A DNA stretch of 64,000 bases from Flavobacterium hibernum. Lineage in GTDB: Bacteria > Bacteroidota > Bacteroidia > Flavobacteriales > Flavobacteriaceae. Where the stretch lies: contig NZ_JPRK01000007.1 in NCBI RefSeq assembly GCF_000832125.1, positions 1 to 64,000 on the forward strand, in the 5' to 3' direction. The notes below the pieces were generated by a model. That model was not told the origin of the DNA and did not search any database. It saw nothing but the letters and a program-made list of their open reading frames with translations. Position 1 is the stretch's first letter. Each line of letters opens with the position of its first letter. Shown in pieces: positions 44,447 to 53,096 of this stretch. The translations under genes and the position numbers were made by a program.

Positions 44447-44854
44447 ATGAATATCATTTTTTCATTAGATCAAATTGAAGAAGTAGCCGAACAAATTTTA
44501 GTGTCAAATCCTAAAAAAATTATTCTTTTTAACGGAGAAATGGGTGTTGGAAAAACCACGCTTATCAAGCAACTATGTAAAAGTTTAGGAGTTGAAAGCG
44601 CAACAAGTAGCCCAACCTTTTCTTTAGTTAATGAATATTCTACCTCAAATAATCAAATCGTTTATCATTTTGATTTTTACAGACTAAACAAAGAAACTGA
44701 AGCTCTTGATATGGGTGTTGATGATTATTTATATTCTGGAAATTGGTGTTTTATTGAATGGTCTGAAAAAATTGCGAGTTTACTTCCTGAGGAAACTTCT
44801 ACAATTACAATTGAGTTATTGTCTGATGGGAAAAGAGAATTGAAATTAGCTTAA
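44447..44854 (+). CDS. tsaE: tRNA threonylcarbamoyladenosine biosynthesis ATPase TsaE
   Basis: 135 residues. P-loop GEMGVGKTTLIKQL (residues 30-43) and the family motif SPTFSLVNEY are clear, as is the C-terminal WCFIEWSEK. TsaE works with TsaB/TsaD in making t6A37 on ANN-decoding tRNAs. It is in an operon between the TPR gene and a GNAT gene (10 bp). Confidence 0.95.
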   Translation: MNIIFSLDQIEEVAEQILVSNPKKIILFNGEMGVGKTTLIKQLCKSLGVESATSSPTFSLVNEYSTSNNQIVYHFDFYRLNKETEALDMGVDDYLYSGNWCFIEWSEKIASLLPEETSTITIELLSDGKRELKLA

Positions 44855-44864
44855 ATAAAACACA

Positions 44865-45338
44865 ATGAATACCCATAATATAGTAGAAATTATTCCCTTT
44901 TCTTCAGATTTAAAAGACCCCATTAAAACTTTAAACAAAGAATGGCTTCAAAAGTATTTTAGAGTTGAAGAAAAAGACGAAATCGTACTTTCAAATCCGC
45001 AAGAAGAAATTATCGACAAAGGTGGAATGATTTTCTATGCAAAATATAATAATGAAATTCTAGGAACCGTTTCCTTGCTAAAAATTGACAATACTACTTT
45101 TGAATTGAGTAAAATGGCCGTTTCAGATAAAGCTCAAGGTCTAGGCATTGGTAATAAACTTTTAGTACATTGTTTAGCTGTAGCTGAAGAAAGAAACATC
45201 AAAAGGTTATTTTTATACTCGAATACAAAACTACTTCCAGCTATTCATTTATATGAAAAATTTGGTTTTGTTGAAATTCCGCTTGAAGATGGAGTTTACG
45301 AAAGAGCCGACATAAAAATGGAAAAATTATTACCCTAA
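44865..45338 (+). CDS. GNAT-family N-acetyltransferase
   Basis: 157 residues. Acetyl-CoA-binding motif A appears as VSDKAQGLGIGNKLLVHCL (near 87-105), and the C-terminal LYEKFGFVEIP is typical. The acceptor is unknown. It starts 10 bp after tsaE. This pairing resembles rimI near tsa genes, but the sequence is not clearly RimI. Confidence 0.85.
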   Translation: MNTHNIVEIIPFSSDLKDPIKTLNKEWLQKYFRVEEKDEIVLSNPQEEIIDKGGMIFYAKYNNEILGTVSLLKIDNTTFELSKMAVSDKAQGLGIGNKLLVHCLAVAEERNIKRLFLYSNTKLLPAIHLYEKFGFVEIPLEDGVYERADIKMEKLLP

Positions 45339-45369
45339 ATATTAAAACACTATTAGCACAATTTTTACA

Positions 45370-45397
45370 TTGATTTTAAAACTTTTTACGTAATTTG
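45370..45397 (+). promoter_or_regulatory. Candidate promoter of the alanine dehydrogenase gene
   Basis: TTG (45370-45372) and TAATTTG (45391-45397), 18 bp apart, resemble the Bacteroidota promoter with one base missing in the -7 element. They lie 24 bp before the ATG at 45422. Confidence 0.4.
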
Positions 45398-45421
45398 TAC
45401 TCTTAATATTTCGCACAACCC

Positions 45422-46621
45422 ATGTCAATCACCTTAACTCCATTTACGAAGCAACAATTGCTGCCACAAGAAGAAAAACTTGAAATTGGCCGATTTAAAA
45501 GAGAGCTTTTCATTGGGATTCCAAAAGAAACAAGTTATCAGGAACGTCGTATTTGTTTAACTCCAGATGCCGTGAACTCTTTAACTTACGAAGGTCATCG
45601 TGTAATGATTGAATCTGGCGCAGGAGAAAGTTCTAGTTATTCTGATAAAGAATATGCTGATGCTGGTGCAGAAGTAACAAAAGACACTAAAAAAGTTTTT
45701 GGTTGTCCATTATTATTAAAAGTTGAGCCGCCTACATTAGCAGAAATCGAGATGATTAATCCTGAAACGACGATCATTTCAGCCATTCAGCTAAAAACAA
45801 AGAAGAAAACTTACTTTGAAGCTCTAGCCAAAAAAAAAATTACCGCACTTGCATTCGAATATATTAAAGATGAAGATGGATCGTATCCAGCCGTAAAATC
45901 GTTAAGCGAGATTGCCGGAACTGCTTCTATCTTAATTGCTGCCGAATTAATGATTACGGATGAATTTGGAAAAGGACTTTTATTCGGTAATATTACTGGC
46001 GTCCCTCCTACCGAAGTTGTGATTTTAGGCGCAGGAACTGTTGGAGAATTTGCTGCTAAAACCGCTATTGGTTTAGGTGCAAACGTAAAAGTATTTGATA
46101 ACTCAATTACCAAATTACGTCGTTTACAAAATAACTTAAGCCAGCGTATTTTTACTTCTACAGTACAACAAAAAGCATTATTAAAAGCTTTAAGACGTTG
46201 TGATGTAGCCATTGGTGCTATGCGCGGAAAAGAACGTTGTCCTATTATTGTTACCGAAACTATGGTTGAACACATGAAAAAAGGTGCCGTAATTGTAGAT
46301 GTAAGTATTGATACTGGCGGATGTTTTGAAACCTCGGAAGTTACAACTCACGAAAAACCTACTTTTATAAAAAGTAACGTTCTGCACTATTGTGTTCCAA
46401 ATATCCCATCAAGATATTCTAAAACTGCCTCACTATCAATAAGTAATATCTTAACTCCATACCTACTTCAAATTGCCGAAGATGGTGGTTTAGAAAGTGC
46501 TATTAGATGCAATAAAGGACTAAAAAACGGAATTTACTTATACCACGGAATCCTAACAAACAAAGCAATTGGCGAATGGTTTGATTTACCAGACAACGAC
46601 ATTAATTTACTTGTATTTTAA
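45422..46621 (+). CDS. ald: Alanine dehydrogenase (AlaDH/PNT family)
   Basis: 399 residues. The N-terminal AlaDH/PNT domain shows FIGIPKETSYQERRICLTPD. The Rossmann part has VVILGAGTVGEFAAKTAIGLGA, and the end has YCVPNIPSRYSKTAS. It reversibly deaminates alanine with NAD. Slightly longer than short AlaDH, as usual in Bacteroidota. It follows the GNAT gene by 83 bp with its own weak promoter. Confidence 0.93.
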   Translation: MSITLTPFTKQQLLPQEEKLEIGRFKRELFIGIPKETSYQERRICLTPDAVNSLTYEGHRVMIESGAGESSSYSDKEYADAGAEVTKDTKKVFGCPLLLKVEPPTLAEIEMINPETTIISAIQLKTKKKTYFEALAKKKITALAFEYIKDEDGSYPAVKSLSEIAGTASILIAAELMITDEFGKGLLFGNITGVPPTEVVILGAGTVGEFAAKTAIGLGANVKVFDNSITKLRRLQNNLSQRIFTSTVQQKALLKALRRCDVAIGAMRGKERCPIIVTETMVEHMKKGAVIVDVSIDTGGCFETSEVTTHEKPTFIKSNVLHYCVPNIPSRYSKTASLSISNILTPYLLQIAEDGGLESAIRCNKGLKNGIYLYHGILTNKAIGEWFDLPDNDINLLVF

Positions 46622-46657
46622 AGGAAGTTTAGCTTACCTTTGCTAAAAATTTATTTC

Positions 46658-47044
46658 ATGAAGTTCGTACACCGTTTTGCATATTATTTGATTGGTCTTA
46701 TTATGGGATGCTTTTTTGTAGCCCTTGTTTTTAGTGGAAAAGATACTCGTTGCAACTATTTTCCAAATGCAAGAGTTTTGAATGATTTAAGAACAAAACC
46801 TTTTCAATATTCTGATAAAGCAATCCAAACCTTAAACGAAAAATGGGTTGATACAGCTGATATCAAAAACACTTTAACATACGGAGATGTTGATTTTGAC
46901 CAAAGTAATGTTCCTTTCAAAAAAGGAAAATTATATGTTATTGAAGGAAAAACGACTAAAAATCAAGAAATTATTCTAAAAGTCATCAATTACGAAAAGA
47001 AAGCCGTTTTAGAAGAGATTATTAAGAAGCCTACAGATAAATAG
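46658..47044 (+). CDS. DUF4258 domain-containing membrane-anchored protein
   Basis: 128 residues from the ATG at 46658, taken because it starts right at the membrane helix (MKFVHRFAYYLIGLIMGCFF). After the helix, YSDKAIQTLNEKWVDTAD and GKLYVIEGKTTKNQEIILKV match the pattern of DUF4258 proteins. Function unknown. It comes 36 bp after ald and is followed by the inverted repeat at 47062. Confidence 0.7.
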   Translation: MKFVHRFAYYLIGLIMGCFFVALVFSGKDTRCNYFPNARVLNDLRTKPFQYSDKAIQTLNEKWVDTADIKNTLTYGDVDFDQSNVPFKKGKLYVIEGKTTKNQEIILKVINYEKKAVLEEIIKKPTDK

Positions 47045-47061
47045 TCTGTAAAATAGAGCAG

Positions 47062-47165
47062 TTTGTCATTTCGACGAAGGAGAAATCTCCACAAGTAACT
47101 CCGAAACGAAAACCCAATCTTTGTCGAGCTTCTTGTGGAGATTTCTCCTTCGTCGAAATGACAAA
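47062..47165. repeat. Perfect 34-bp inverted repeat (hairpin family, copy B)
   Basis: Arms at 47062-47095 and 47132-47165 are exact complements, starting TTTGTCATTTCGACGAAGG. The centre contains AATCTTTGTCGAGCT, also found in copy C. The element sits between the convergent ends of the DUF4258 gene and ung. Confidence 0.85.
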
Positions 47166-47196
47166 ACTGTGAAAAGTTAGCGTGATTGGTGTTTCA

Positions 47197-47865
47197 CTAC
47201 CACTCAATTTCTTCAATTCCCTTAGATTCTAAAAAAGCATTTGTTTTACTAAAATGTTTGTTGCCAAACCATTTTCCCTGATTAGCACTCATTGGCGAAG
47301 GATGACCGGATTCTAAAATACAATGTTTTGAGCGATCAATTTTAAGTCCTTTCTTTTGAGCAAAACTTCCCCATAACAGAAAAACAACATTTTCTTTTTT
47401 ATCGGAAATTGCCTGAATTACAGCATCTGTAAAAAGATTCCATTTTAAATGTTTATGACTATTTGGATTATCTTTTTGAACCGTTAAAGAAGCATTTAAA
47501 AGTAAAACACCTTGTTTTGCCCATTTTTCAAGATTACCAGAAGTTGGCATAAAAATAGTTTCAAGATCCATATTTATTTCCTTGAAAATGTTACGCAACG
47601 AAGGTGGGATTTTTACCGTATCATTTACTGAAAAGCTTAAACCATTGGCTTCGCCTTCTCCATGATAAGGATCTTGTCCAATAATTACGACTTTTACATC
47701 CTGAAAAGAGCAATTGTTAAAAGCCGAGAAAATCAATTCTGCCGGAGGATAACAAGTATGAGTTTGGTATTCGAGTTTTAAAGCTAACATTAATTCTTTA
47801 AAATACGGCTTTTCGATTTCACTTGCCAAAACTTCTTTCCAATCAGAAGAAAGATTAATTTCCAT
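47197..47865 (-). CDS. ung: Uracil-DNA glycosylase
   Basis: 222 residues, family 1 UDG removing uracil from DNA. The catalytic loop GQDPYHG holds Asp65 and His68 (numbering from the ATG at 47865). GVLLLNASLTV, VVFLLWGSFAQKKG and the DNA-intercalating HPSP loop (SGHPSPMSA) are all present. The start at 47865 (MEINLSSDW) is preferred over 47913 because the upstream codons look like spacer. A minus-strand TAATTTG with TTG 22 bp up (47882-47913) is a plausible promoter. Confidence 0.97.
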   Translation of the reverse strand: MEINLSSDWKEVLASEIEKPYFKELMLALKLEYQTHTCYPPAELIFSAFNNCSFQDVKVVIIGQDPYHGEGEANGLSFSVNDTVKIPPSLRNIFKEINMDLETIFMPTSGNLEKWAKQGVLLLNASLTVQKDNPNSHKHLKWNLFTDAVIQAISDKKENVVFLLWGSFAQKKGLKIDRSKHCILESGHPSPMSANQGKWFGNKHFSKTNAFLESKGIEEIEW

Positions 47866-47943
47866 TTTATTTATTTTTTTACAAATTACGCAAAGTTTTT
47901 TCCAAAGTACCAATTAATAGTGCTATTTAGTTTTAAAACTTTG

Positions 47944-47951
47944 TAACTTTG
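47944..47951 (+). promoter_or_regulatory. Candidate -7 element of the mutS2-like gene
   Basis: TAACTTTG matches TAnnTTTG and lies 23 bp before the ATG at 47975. The -33 TTG is not clear. Confidence 0.4.
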
Positions 47952-47974
47952 AATTTTACAACTTACGATATATA

Positions 47975-50140
47975 ATGATATCCATTACCGAAAAAACATT
48001 ACAAGATTTACAATTTCCAACTGTCCTTGAAACTATTTCAGCAGGCTGCAATACAGATATTGGAAAAGAAAAAGCTTTACATATAACTCCTTTTCGAGAC
48101 AAAGAAACTTTAATGCAAGCTTTAATGCAAACATCAGAGTATGTCTCTTCTTTTCAAAACAATAATGCAATTCCCAATCACGGATTTGACGCTATAACTA
48201 ATGAAATTAAATTTTTAGCAATTGAAGATAGTTTCTTAGAAGTTGGAAGTTTTAGAAAAATTGCAACACTATCGTCAACATCAAATTTCTTATTGAACTT
48301 TCTTAAAAAATTCGATGATTACTATCCTAACTTAAACGCAAGAGCTTCAAAAGTAGAATACACCAAAGACATTGTTACTTTAATTGACGCTATTGTAGAC
48401 AAATACGGTGAAATTAAAGACAATGCTTCACCAGCTTTACTGAGTATTCGTCAGAATATGAATATCGTTCGCGGTAAAGTAAATCAAAGTTTTGGAGTTG
48501 CGCTTACTCACAATAATAGCCTTGGTTATCTAGACGACATCAAAGAAAGTTTTGTTCAAAACCGTAGAGTTCTAGCGGTTTTAGCCATGTATCGCCGTAA
48601 AGTAAAAGGTTCGATTTTAGGAAGTTCAAAAACCGGAAGTATTGCCTATATTGAACCGGAAGCAACTTTACAATATTCAAGAGAATTAGCAAATTTAGAA
48701 TACGAAGAGAAAGAAGAAATTACCAGAATTCTAAAGCAATTATCGAACGCAATTCGTCCTTTCTTGCCTTTACTAATTGAATATCAGGAATTTTTAAGTG
48801 ATATTGACGTGGTTGCTGGAAAAGCAAAATATGCCAATAGAATAAACGGAATTTTACCAACAATTACGGAGGAAAGAAGATTATTTTTCAGAGAAGCTTA
48901 TCATCCAATTTTATATTTGAACAATAAGCAAAAGAACGAAATCACTCATCCTCAAACTATTGAATTAAAACAAGATAACCGAATAATTGTTATTTCTGGA
49001 CCAAATGCCGGAGGAAAAACAATTTCGTTAAAAACGGTTGGTTTATTACAATTAATGCTTCAATCCGGAATGTTGATTCCTGTTCACGAACGAAGCGAAA
49101 CTTTTTTATTCGACAGAATCTTAACTGATATTGGAGACAATCAATCTATTGAAAATCATTTAAGTACTTATAGTTATCGTTTAAAAAACATGAATTATTT
49201 CTTGAAGAAATGCAACAAGAAAACCATGTTTTTAATTGACGAATTTGGTACAGGTTCTGACCCGGAATTAGGTGGAGCTTTGGCAGAAATCTTCCTGGAA
49301 GAATTTTATCATCGTGAAGCTTTTGGGATTATCACAACACATTATTCAAATTTGAAAATTCTGGCTAACGAATTGCCTTTTGCCACAAATGCCAATATGA
49401 TGTTTGATGAAAAATCGTTAGAACCAATGTACAAACTCGCTTTAGGTCAAGCCGGAAGTTCGTTTACTTTTGAGGTTGCATTAAAAAATGGAATTCCGTT
49501 TGGTTTAATTAATCGTGCAAAAAAGAAAATTGAAGTTGGAAAAGTTCGATTTGACAAAACTATTGCAACGCTTCAAAAAGAAAGATCCAAACTCGAAAAA
49601 ACTTCTATCAACCTAAAAGAAGAAGAAACCCGAGCGCGTGAAGAAAGCAAAAAGATGGAAAACATCAATGTAAAAATTAAACAAAAACTGGAGAGCTATC
49701 AGGAATTATATGATAGTAACCAAAAGACGATTTACATTGGTCAAAAAATAGAAGATATTTCAGAGAAATATTTTAATAACAAAAACAAAAAAGAACTGAT
49801 TGGAGAATTTTTGAAAATAATTGAAATTGAAAATTCAAAACGAAAAAAAGCAACTCCAAAAGAAGCCAAAGCTATAGTTGAAAAGAAAAAAGAAGTAATT
49901 GCAGAAGTTTCAGTTCAAGTCGAAGAAATTCGAAAAGAGAAAAAAGAAAAGAAACTTAAACCAGTTATCGAAAAACCAAAACCAATTTTAAAAGTTGGTG
50001 ATCGAGTGAGAATGCTAGACGGAAGATCGGTTGGAAGTATTGATTCTATCGAAAAAAATAAAGCAACAGTAAATTATGGAATCTTTACTTCAAAAGTAAG
50101 TTTGGATGAATTGGAATTTGTTGAAGCTGGGAAGAAATAA
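47975..50140 (+). CDS. MutS2-like ATPase without Smr domain
   Basis: 721 residues. Core MutS helices (about 1-310) precede an ABC-type ATPase with Walker A GPNAGGKTIS (near 342), GDNQSIENHLSTYS, the DEFGTGSDPELGG Walker B region and TTHYSNLK. A charged coiled coil follows (about 520-680). The C-terminus is a short KOW-like segment (LKVGDRVRMLDGRSVGSI). The Smr nuclease domain of classical MutS2 is absent. Related to MutS2 proteins that act on recombination intermediates or stalled ribosomes; the specific role is unknown. Confidence 0.92.
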   Translation: MISITEKTLQDLQFPTVLETISAGCNTDIGKEKALHITPFRDKETLMQALMQTSEYVSSFQNNNAIPNHGFDAITNEIKFLAIEDSFLEVGSFRKIATLSSTSNFLLNFLKKFDDYYPNLNARASKVEYTKDIVTLIDAIVDKYGEIKDNASPALLSIRQNMNIVRGKVNQSFGVALTHNNSLGYLDDIKESFVQNRRVLAVLAMYRRKVKGSILGSSKTGSIAYIEPEATLQYSRELANLEYEEKEEITRILKQLSNAIRPFLPLLIEYQEFLSDIDVVAGKAKYANRINGILPTITEERRLFFREAYHPILYLNNKQKNEITHPQTIELKQDNRIIVISGPNAGGKTISLKTVGLLQLMLQSGMLIPVHERSETFLFDRILTDIGDNQSIENHLSTYSYRLKNMNYFLKKCNKKTMFLIDEFGTGSDPELGGALAEIFLEEFYHREAFGIITTHYSNLKILANELPFATNANMMFDEKSLEPMYKLALGQAGSSFTFEVALKNGIPFGLINRAKKKIEVGKVRFDKTIATLQKERSKLEKTSINLKEEETRAREESKKMENINVKIKQKLESYQELYDSNQKTIYIGQKIEDISEKYFNNKNKKELIGEFLKIIEIENSKRKKATPKEAKAIVEKKKEVIAEVSVQVEEIRKEKKEKKLKPVIEKPKPILKVGDRVRMLDGRSVGSIDSIEKNKATVNYGIFTSKVSLDELEFVEAGKK

Positions 50141-50512
50141 GTTTTCAGTTTTCGGTCGCGGTTTTCAGTTATAAAAACTGTAAAATTGATCAAAAATTAA
50201 AATAAAGCGATTTAAGAATTTGTTTTTAAAAAGATAATCATGAAGATGGATTTTTTTTAAAATTCGCTTAGAAATAAATTATGAAAGTCGTTTTCAATCT
50301 ATTAAACTTATTATTTTTAAATTTACAATAGATAAAACAAATACTTTTAATTACTGACATTTTTGTCATTTCGAGGAACGAGACTCGAGCGATAGCGAAT
50401 AGACGAAGTAAATCACACGAGAAACTTTAAAATGTAAATCATCAATCTTTGTCGAGCTACGAGTGTGATTTTCTCGTTCCTCGAAATAACAAAAATTAAT
50501 TTTAATAAAAAA
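50141..50512. other. 372-bp gap between the mutS2-like and DCC genes
   Basis: It holds GTTTTCAGT-family words (50141-50185), AT-rich sequence without ORFs, and hairpin copy C (50360-50496). No promoter is clear for the DCC gene. Confidence 0.5.
50360..50496. repeat. Interrupted inverted repeat (hairpin family, copy C)
   Basis: The left arm starts TTTTGTCATTTCGAGGAACGAG (50361-50382). It is then interrupted by about 29 bp (50383-50411) before ATCACACGAG. The right arm (50461-50495) has GAGTGTGATTTTCTCGTTCC. The centre shares AATCTTTGTCGAGCT with copy B. It lies downstream of the mutS2-like gene. Confidence 0.75.
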
Positions 50513-50926
50513 ATGCAAAATCTTCCAAATAATAAAAAAATAATCCTCTTTGACGGCGTTTGCAATTTATGCAATGGCGCAGTTCAGTTTATTATCAAAA
50601 ATGATAAAAAGGATATTTTTAGATTTGTGGCTTTGCAATCTGAGTTAGGAAAAGAGATTTGCAATTATATTGGAATTGATCAGAATAAAATTGACAGCAT
50701 AATTTTATACAATCCTGGTGTGGCTTATTATTACAAATCTTCAGCCGTTCTGGAAATTAGCGAAGATTTGGGTGGAATTTACAACTTACTTATTATTTTT
50801 AAAATCCTTCCAGAAAAACTTCGAAATTATATTTACGATTACATTGCTAAGAATCGCTATAAGTGGTATGGCAAAAAAGAAAGTTGCATGATTCCTACTC
50901 CGGAATTAAAAACTAAGTTTTTGTAA
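50513..50926 (+). CDS. DCC-family thiol-disulfide oxidoreductase (DUF393)
   Basis: 137 residues from the ATG at 50513; the upstream ATG at 50465 would start inside the repeat. The family signature FDGVCNLCN gives Cys17 and Cys20 of a thioredoxin-like CxxC. Cellular substrate unknown. Single gene, read in the same direction as the mutS2-like gene, followed by a terminator. Confidence 0.88.
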   Translation: MQNLPNNKKIILFDGVCNLCNGAVQFIIKNDKKDIFRFVALQSELGKEICNYIGIDQNKIDSIILYNPGVAYYYKSSAVLEISEDLGGIYNLLIIFKILPEKLRNYIYDYIAKNRYKWYGKKESCMIPTPELKTKFL

Positions 50927-51005
50927 AGTTTCAATTTGTAAAATTCCAATTTTACAAAATATTGTTATCCCTATTTCCTCGAAATAACATAATTTCTCTT
51001 TAATA

Positions 51006-51053
51006 AAAAAATCCCAAATTCAAATCTTTTAAAATTTGGAATTTGGGATTTTT
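51006..51053. terminator. Bidirectional terminator between the DCC gene and ettA
   Basis: AAAAAATCCCAAATTC (51006-51021) pairs with GAATTTGGGATTTTT (51039-51053). It separates convergent genes and is nearly identical to the terminator stem at 46-83. Confidence 0.85.
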
Positions 51054-51071
51054 CATTTAAAAGTTATCCGA

Positions 51072-52766
51072 TTAGTTTCTGATTAACTTTTTGTATTTCA
51101 AACGTTTTGGAGTTAAATCACCACCTAAACGTTTCTTTTTATTCTCTTCGTATTCTGAGAATCCTCCTTCGAAATAATAAACTTCAGAATCTCCTTCGAA
51201 TGCTAGAATGTGTGTACAAATTCTATCCAAAAACCATCTGTCGTGAGAAATAACTACTGCACAACCTGCGAAGTTTTCAAGACCTTCTTCAAGTGCACGA
51301 AGTGTATTTACATCCAAATCATTCGTAGGCTCATCTAATAAAAGTACGTTTCCTTCTTCTTTCAACGTCATTGCTAAGTGTAAACGGTTGCGCTCACCAC
51401 CAGAAAGCATAGATACTTTTTTGTTTTGATCACTTCCACCAAAGTTAAAACGGCTTAAGTAAGCACGAGAATTTACTTGACGACCACCCATCATAATTAA
51501 CTCCTGACCATCTGCAAAATTTTCCCAGATAGATTTATTAGGATCAATATTAGAGTGTGATTGATCTACATAAGCAATTTTTACAGTTTCACCGATAGAA
51601 AATTCTCCACTATCTGGCTCCTGCTCTCCCATAATCATTCTAAAAATTGTCGATTTACCAGCACCGTTTGGCCCAATAACTCCAACAATTCCAGCTTGTG
51701 GCAAAGTAAAGTTCAAATTATCATACAACAATTTATCTCCAAAAGCTTTGGCAACATTTTTAGCCTCAATAACATTTGTTCCTAAACGTGGACCGTTCGG
51801 GATATAAATTTCCAGATTTTCATCTAGTTGTTTTTGATCTTCGTTTAATAATTTGTCGTAATTCTGTAAACGTGCTTTTTGCTTTGTTTGACGACCTTTA
51901 GCTCCTTGACGAACCCAGTCCAACTCACGCTCTAAATTTTTACGACGTTTTGATGCTACTTTTTCTTCAAGTGCCATTCTGCTTGATTTTTGATCTAACC
52001 AAGAAGAATAATTTCCTTTCCACGGAATACCTTCTCCTCTATCCAATTCAAGAATCCAACCAGCTACATTATCAAGGAAATATCTATCGTGTGTTACAGC
52101 GATAACTGTTCCTGCATATTGTGCTAAATGTTGCTCTAACCAAAGTACAGACTCAGCATCTAAGTGGTTGGTAGGCTCATCAAGTAACAATACATCAGGC
52201 TGTTGCAATAACAAACGACATAAAGCTACACGACGACGTTCTCCCCCTGAAAGGTTTTTGATTGGCGTATCTCCATCTGGAGTACGCAACGCATCCATAG
52301 CGATTTCTAATTTAGTATCGATTTCCCAAGCTCCCAATGCATCGATTTTATCTTGCAGCGCCGCTTGACGATCCATCAATTTATCCATTTTGTCTTGATC
52401 TTCGTAGTTTTCCGGAAGACCAAATAAATCATTGATTTTGTTATATTCTTCTAGAACAGCCATAGTTTCGGCAACTCCTTCACGAACAATTTCGATAACT
52501 GTTTTTTCGTCATCTAATTGTGGCTCTTGCTCTAAATATCCAACTGTATAACCAGGTGCAAAAACTACATCTCCTTGATAGTTTTTATCTACACCTGCAA
52601 TAATCTTTAAAAGTGATGATTTACCAGAACCATTTAAACCTAAAATACCAATTTTAGCTCCGTAAAAAAAGCTTAAATAAATATTCTTCAATACTTGTTT
52701 GTCGCTGCTTGAGTAGGTTTTACTCAATTTTGACATCGAGAAAATTACTTTCTTATCGTCTGACAT
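51072..52766 (-). CDS. ettA: Energy-dependent translational throttle protein EttA
   Basis: 564-residue ABC-F protein. Two ABC cassettes: Walker A GLNGSGKSSLLK (near 43) and GPNGAGKSTIFR (near 360), signatures LSGGERRRVALCR and LSGGERNRLHLAM, Walker B LLLDEPTNHLD and LLLDEPTNDLD. The linker between them carries LERELDWVRQGAKGRQTKQKAR. It binds the ribosomal E site and gates elongation by energy state. The length is typical of EttA. Confidence 0.97.
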   Translation of the reverse strand: MSDDKKVIFSMSKLSKTYSSSDKQVLKNIYLSFFYGAKIGILGLNGSGKSSLLKIIAGVDKNYQGDVVFAPGYTVGYLEQEPQLDDEKTVIEIVREGVAETMAVLEEYNKINDLFGLPENYEDQDKMDKLMDRQAALQDKIDALGAWEIDTKLEIAMDALRTPDGDTPIKNLSGGERRRVALCRLLLQQPDVLLLDEPTNHLDAESVLWLEQHLAQYAGTVIAVTHDRYFLDNVAGWILELDRGEGIPWKGNYSSWLDQKSSRMALEEKVASKRRKNLERELDWVRQGAKGRQTKQKARLQNYDKLLNEDQKQLDENLEIYIPNGPRLGTNVIEAKNVAKAFGDKLLYDNLNFTLPQAGIVGVIGPNGAGKSTIFRMIMGEQEPDSGEFSIGETVKIAYVDQSHSNIDPNKSIWENFADGQELIMMGGRQVNSRAYLSRFNFGGSDQNKKVSMLSGGERNRLHLAMTLKEEGNVLLLDEPTNDLDVNTLRALEEGLENFAGCAVVISHDRWFLDRICTHILAFEGDSEVYYFEGGFSEYEENKKKRLGGDLTPKRLKYKKLIRN

Positions 52767-52847
52767 TTGTTATAATTTTATTTTATTATTTAATTTTTTA
52801 TTGACTTTATCCTGCAATCGATTTATCGAAATTGGTATAAAAATAGA

Positions 52848-53030
52848 CTAAACTCTACCTTTTAATGCGTTAAAAACCCAAGCATTAGCTAAAAAACCAA
52901 CTCCCGTTGCTGCAAACCCCCAACCAGATACATCTCTGTATCTAAAAGCGCCAAGACCTATAAGTAACAATCCCATAAGTATCATTATAAAAGTAGCCCA
53001 TCCTAAAATGGTATTCTTATTCATTCCCAT
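52848..53030 (-). CDS. CAL67264-family small membrane protein
   Basis: 60 residues with two hydrophobic segments (WATFIMILMGLLLIGLGAF, and FAATGVGFLANAWVFNAL). It closely resembles the short Bacteroidota membrane family named after CAL67264, of unknown function. Lies between ettA and holA on the same strand. The ATG at 53030 or 53024 could be the start. Confidence 0.85.
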   Translation of the reverse strand: MGMNKNTILGWATFIMILMGLLLIGLGAFRYRDVSGWGFAATGVGFLANAWVFNALKGRV

Positions 53031-53096
53031 AATTGTACAGTTATTTTTTAATGTCGTTTAATTTTACGAAATGCAAATATCGTGAATTTTCACGGC

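Noticed and set aside
45811..46275. A 154-codon ORF antisense to alanine dehydrogenase
   Set aside because: It is a mirror frame of a well-supported gene with no family features.
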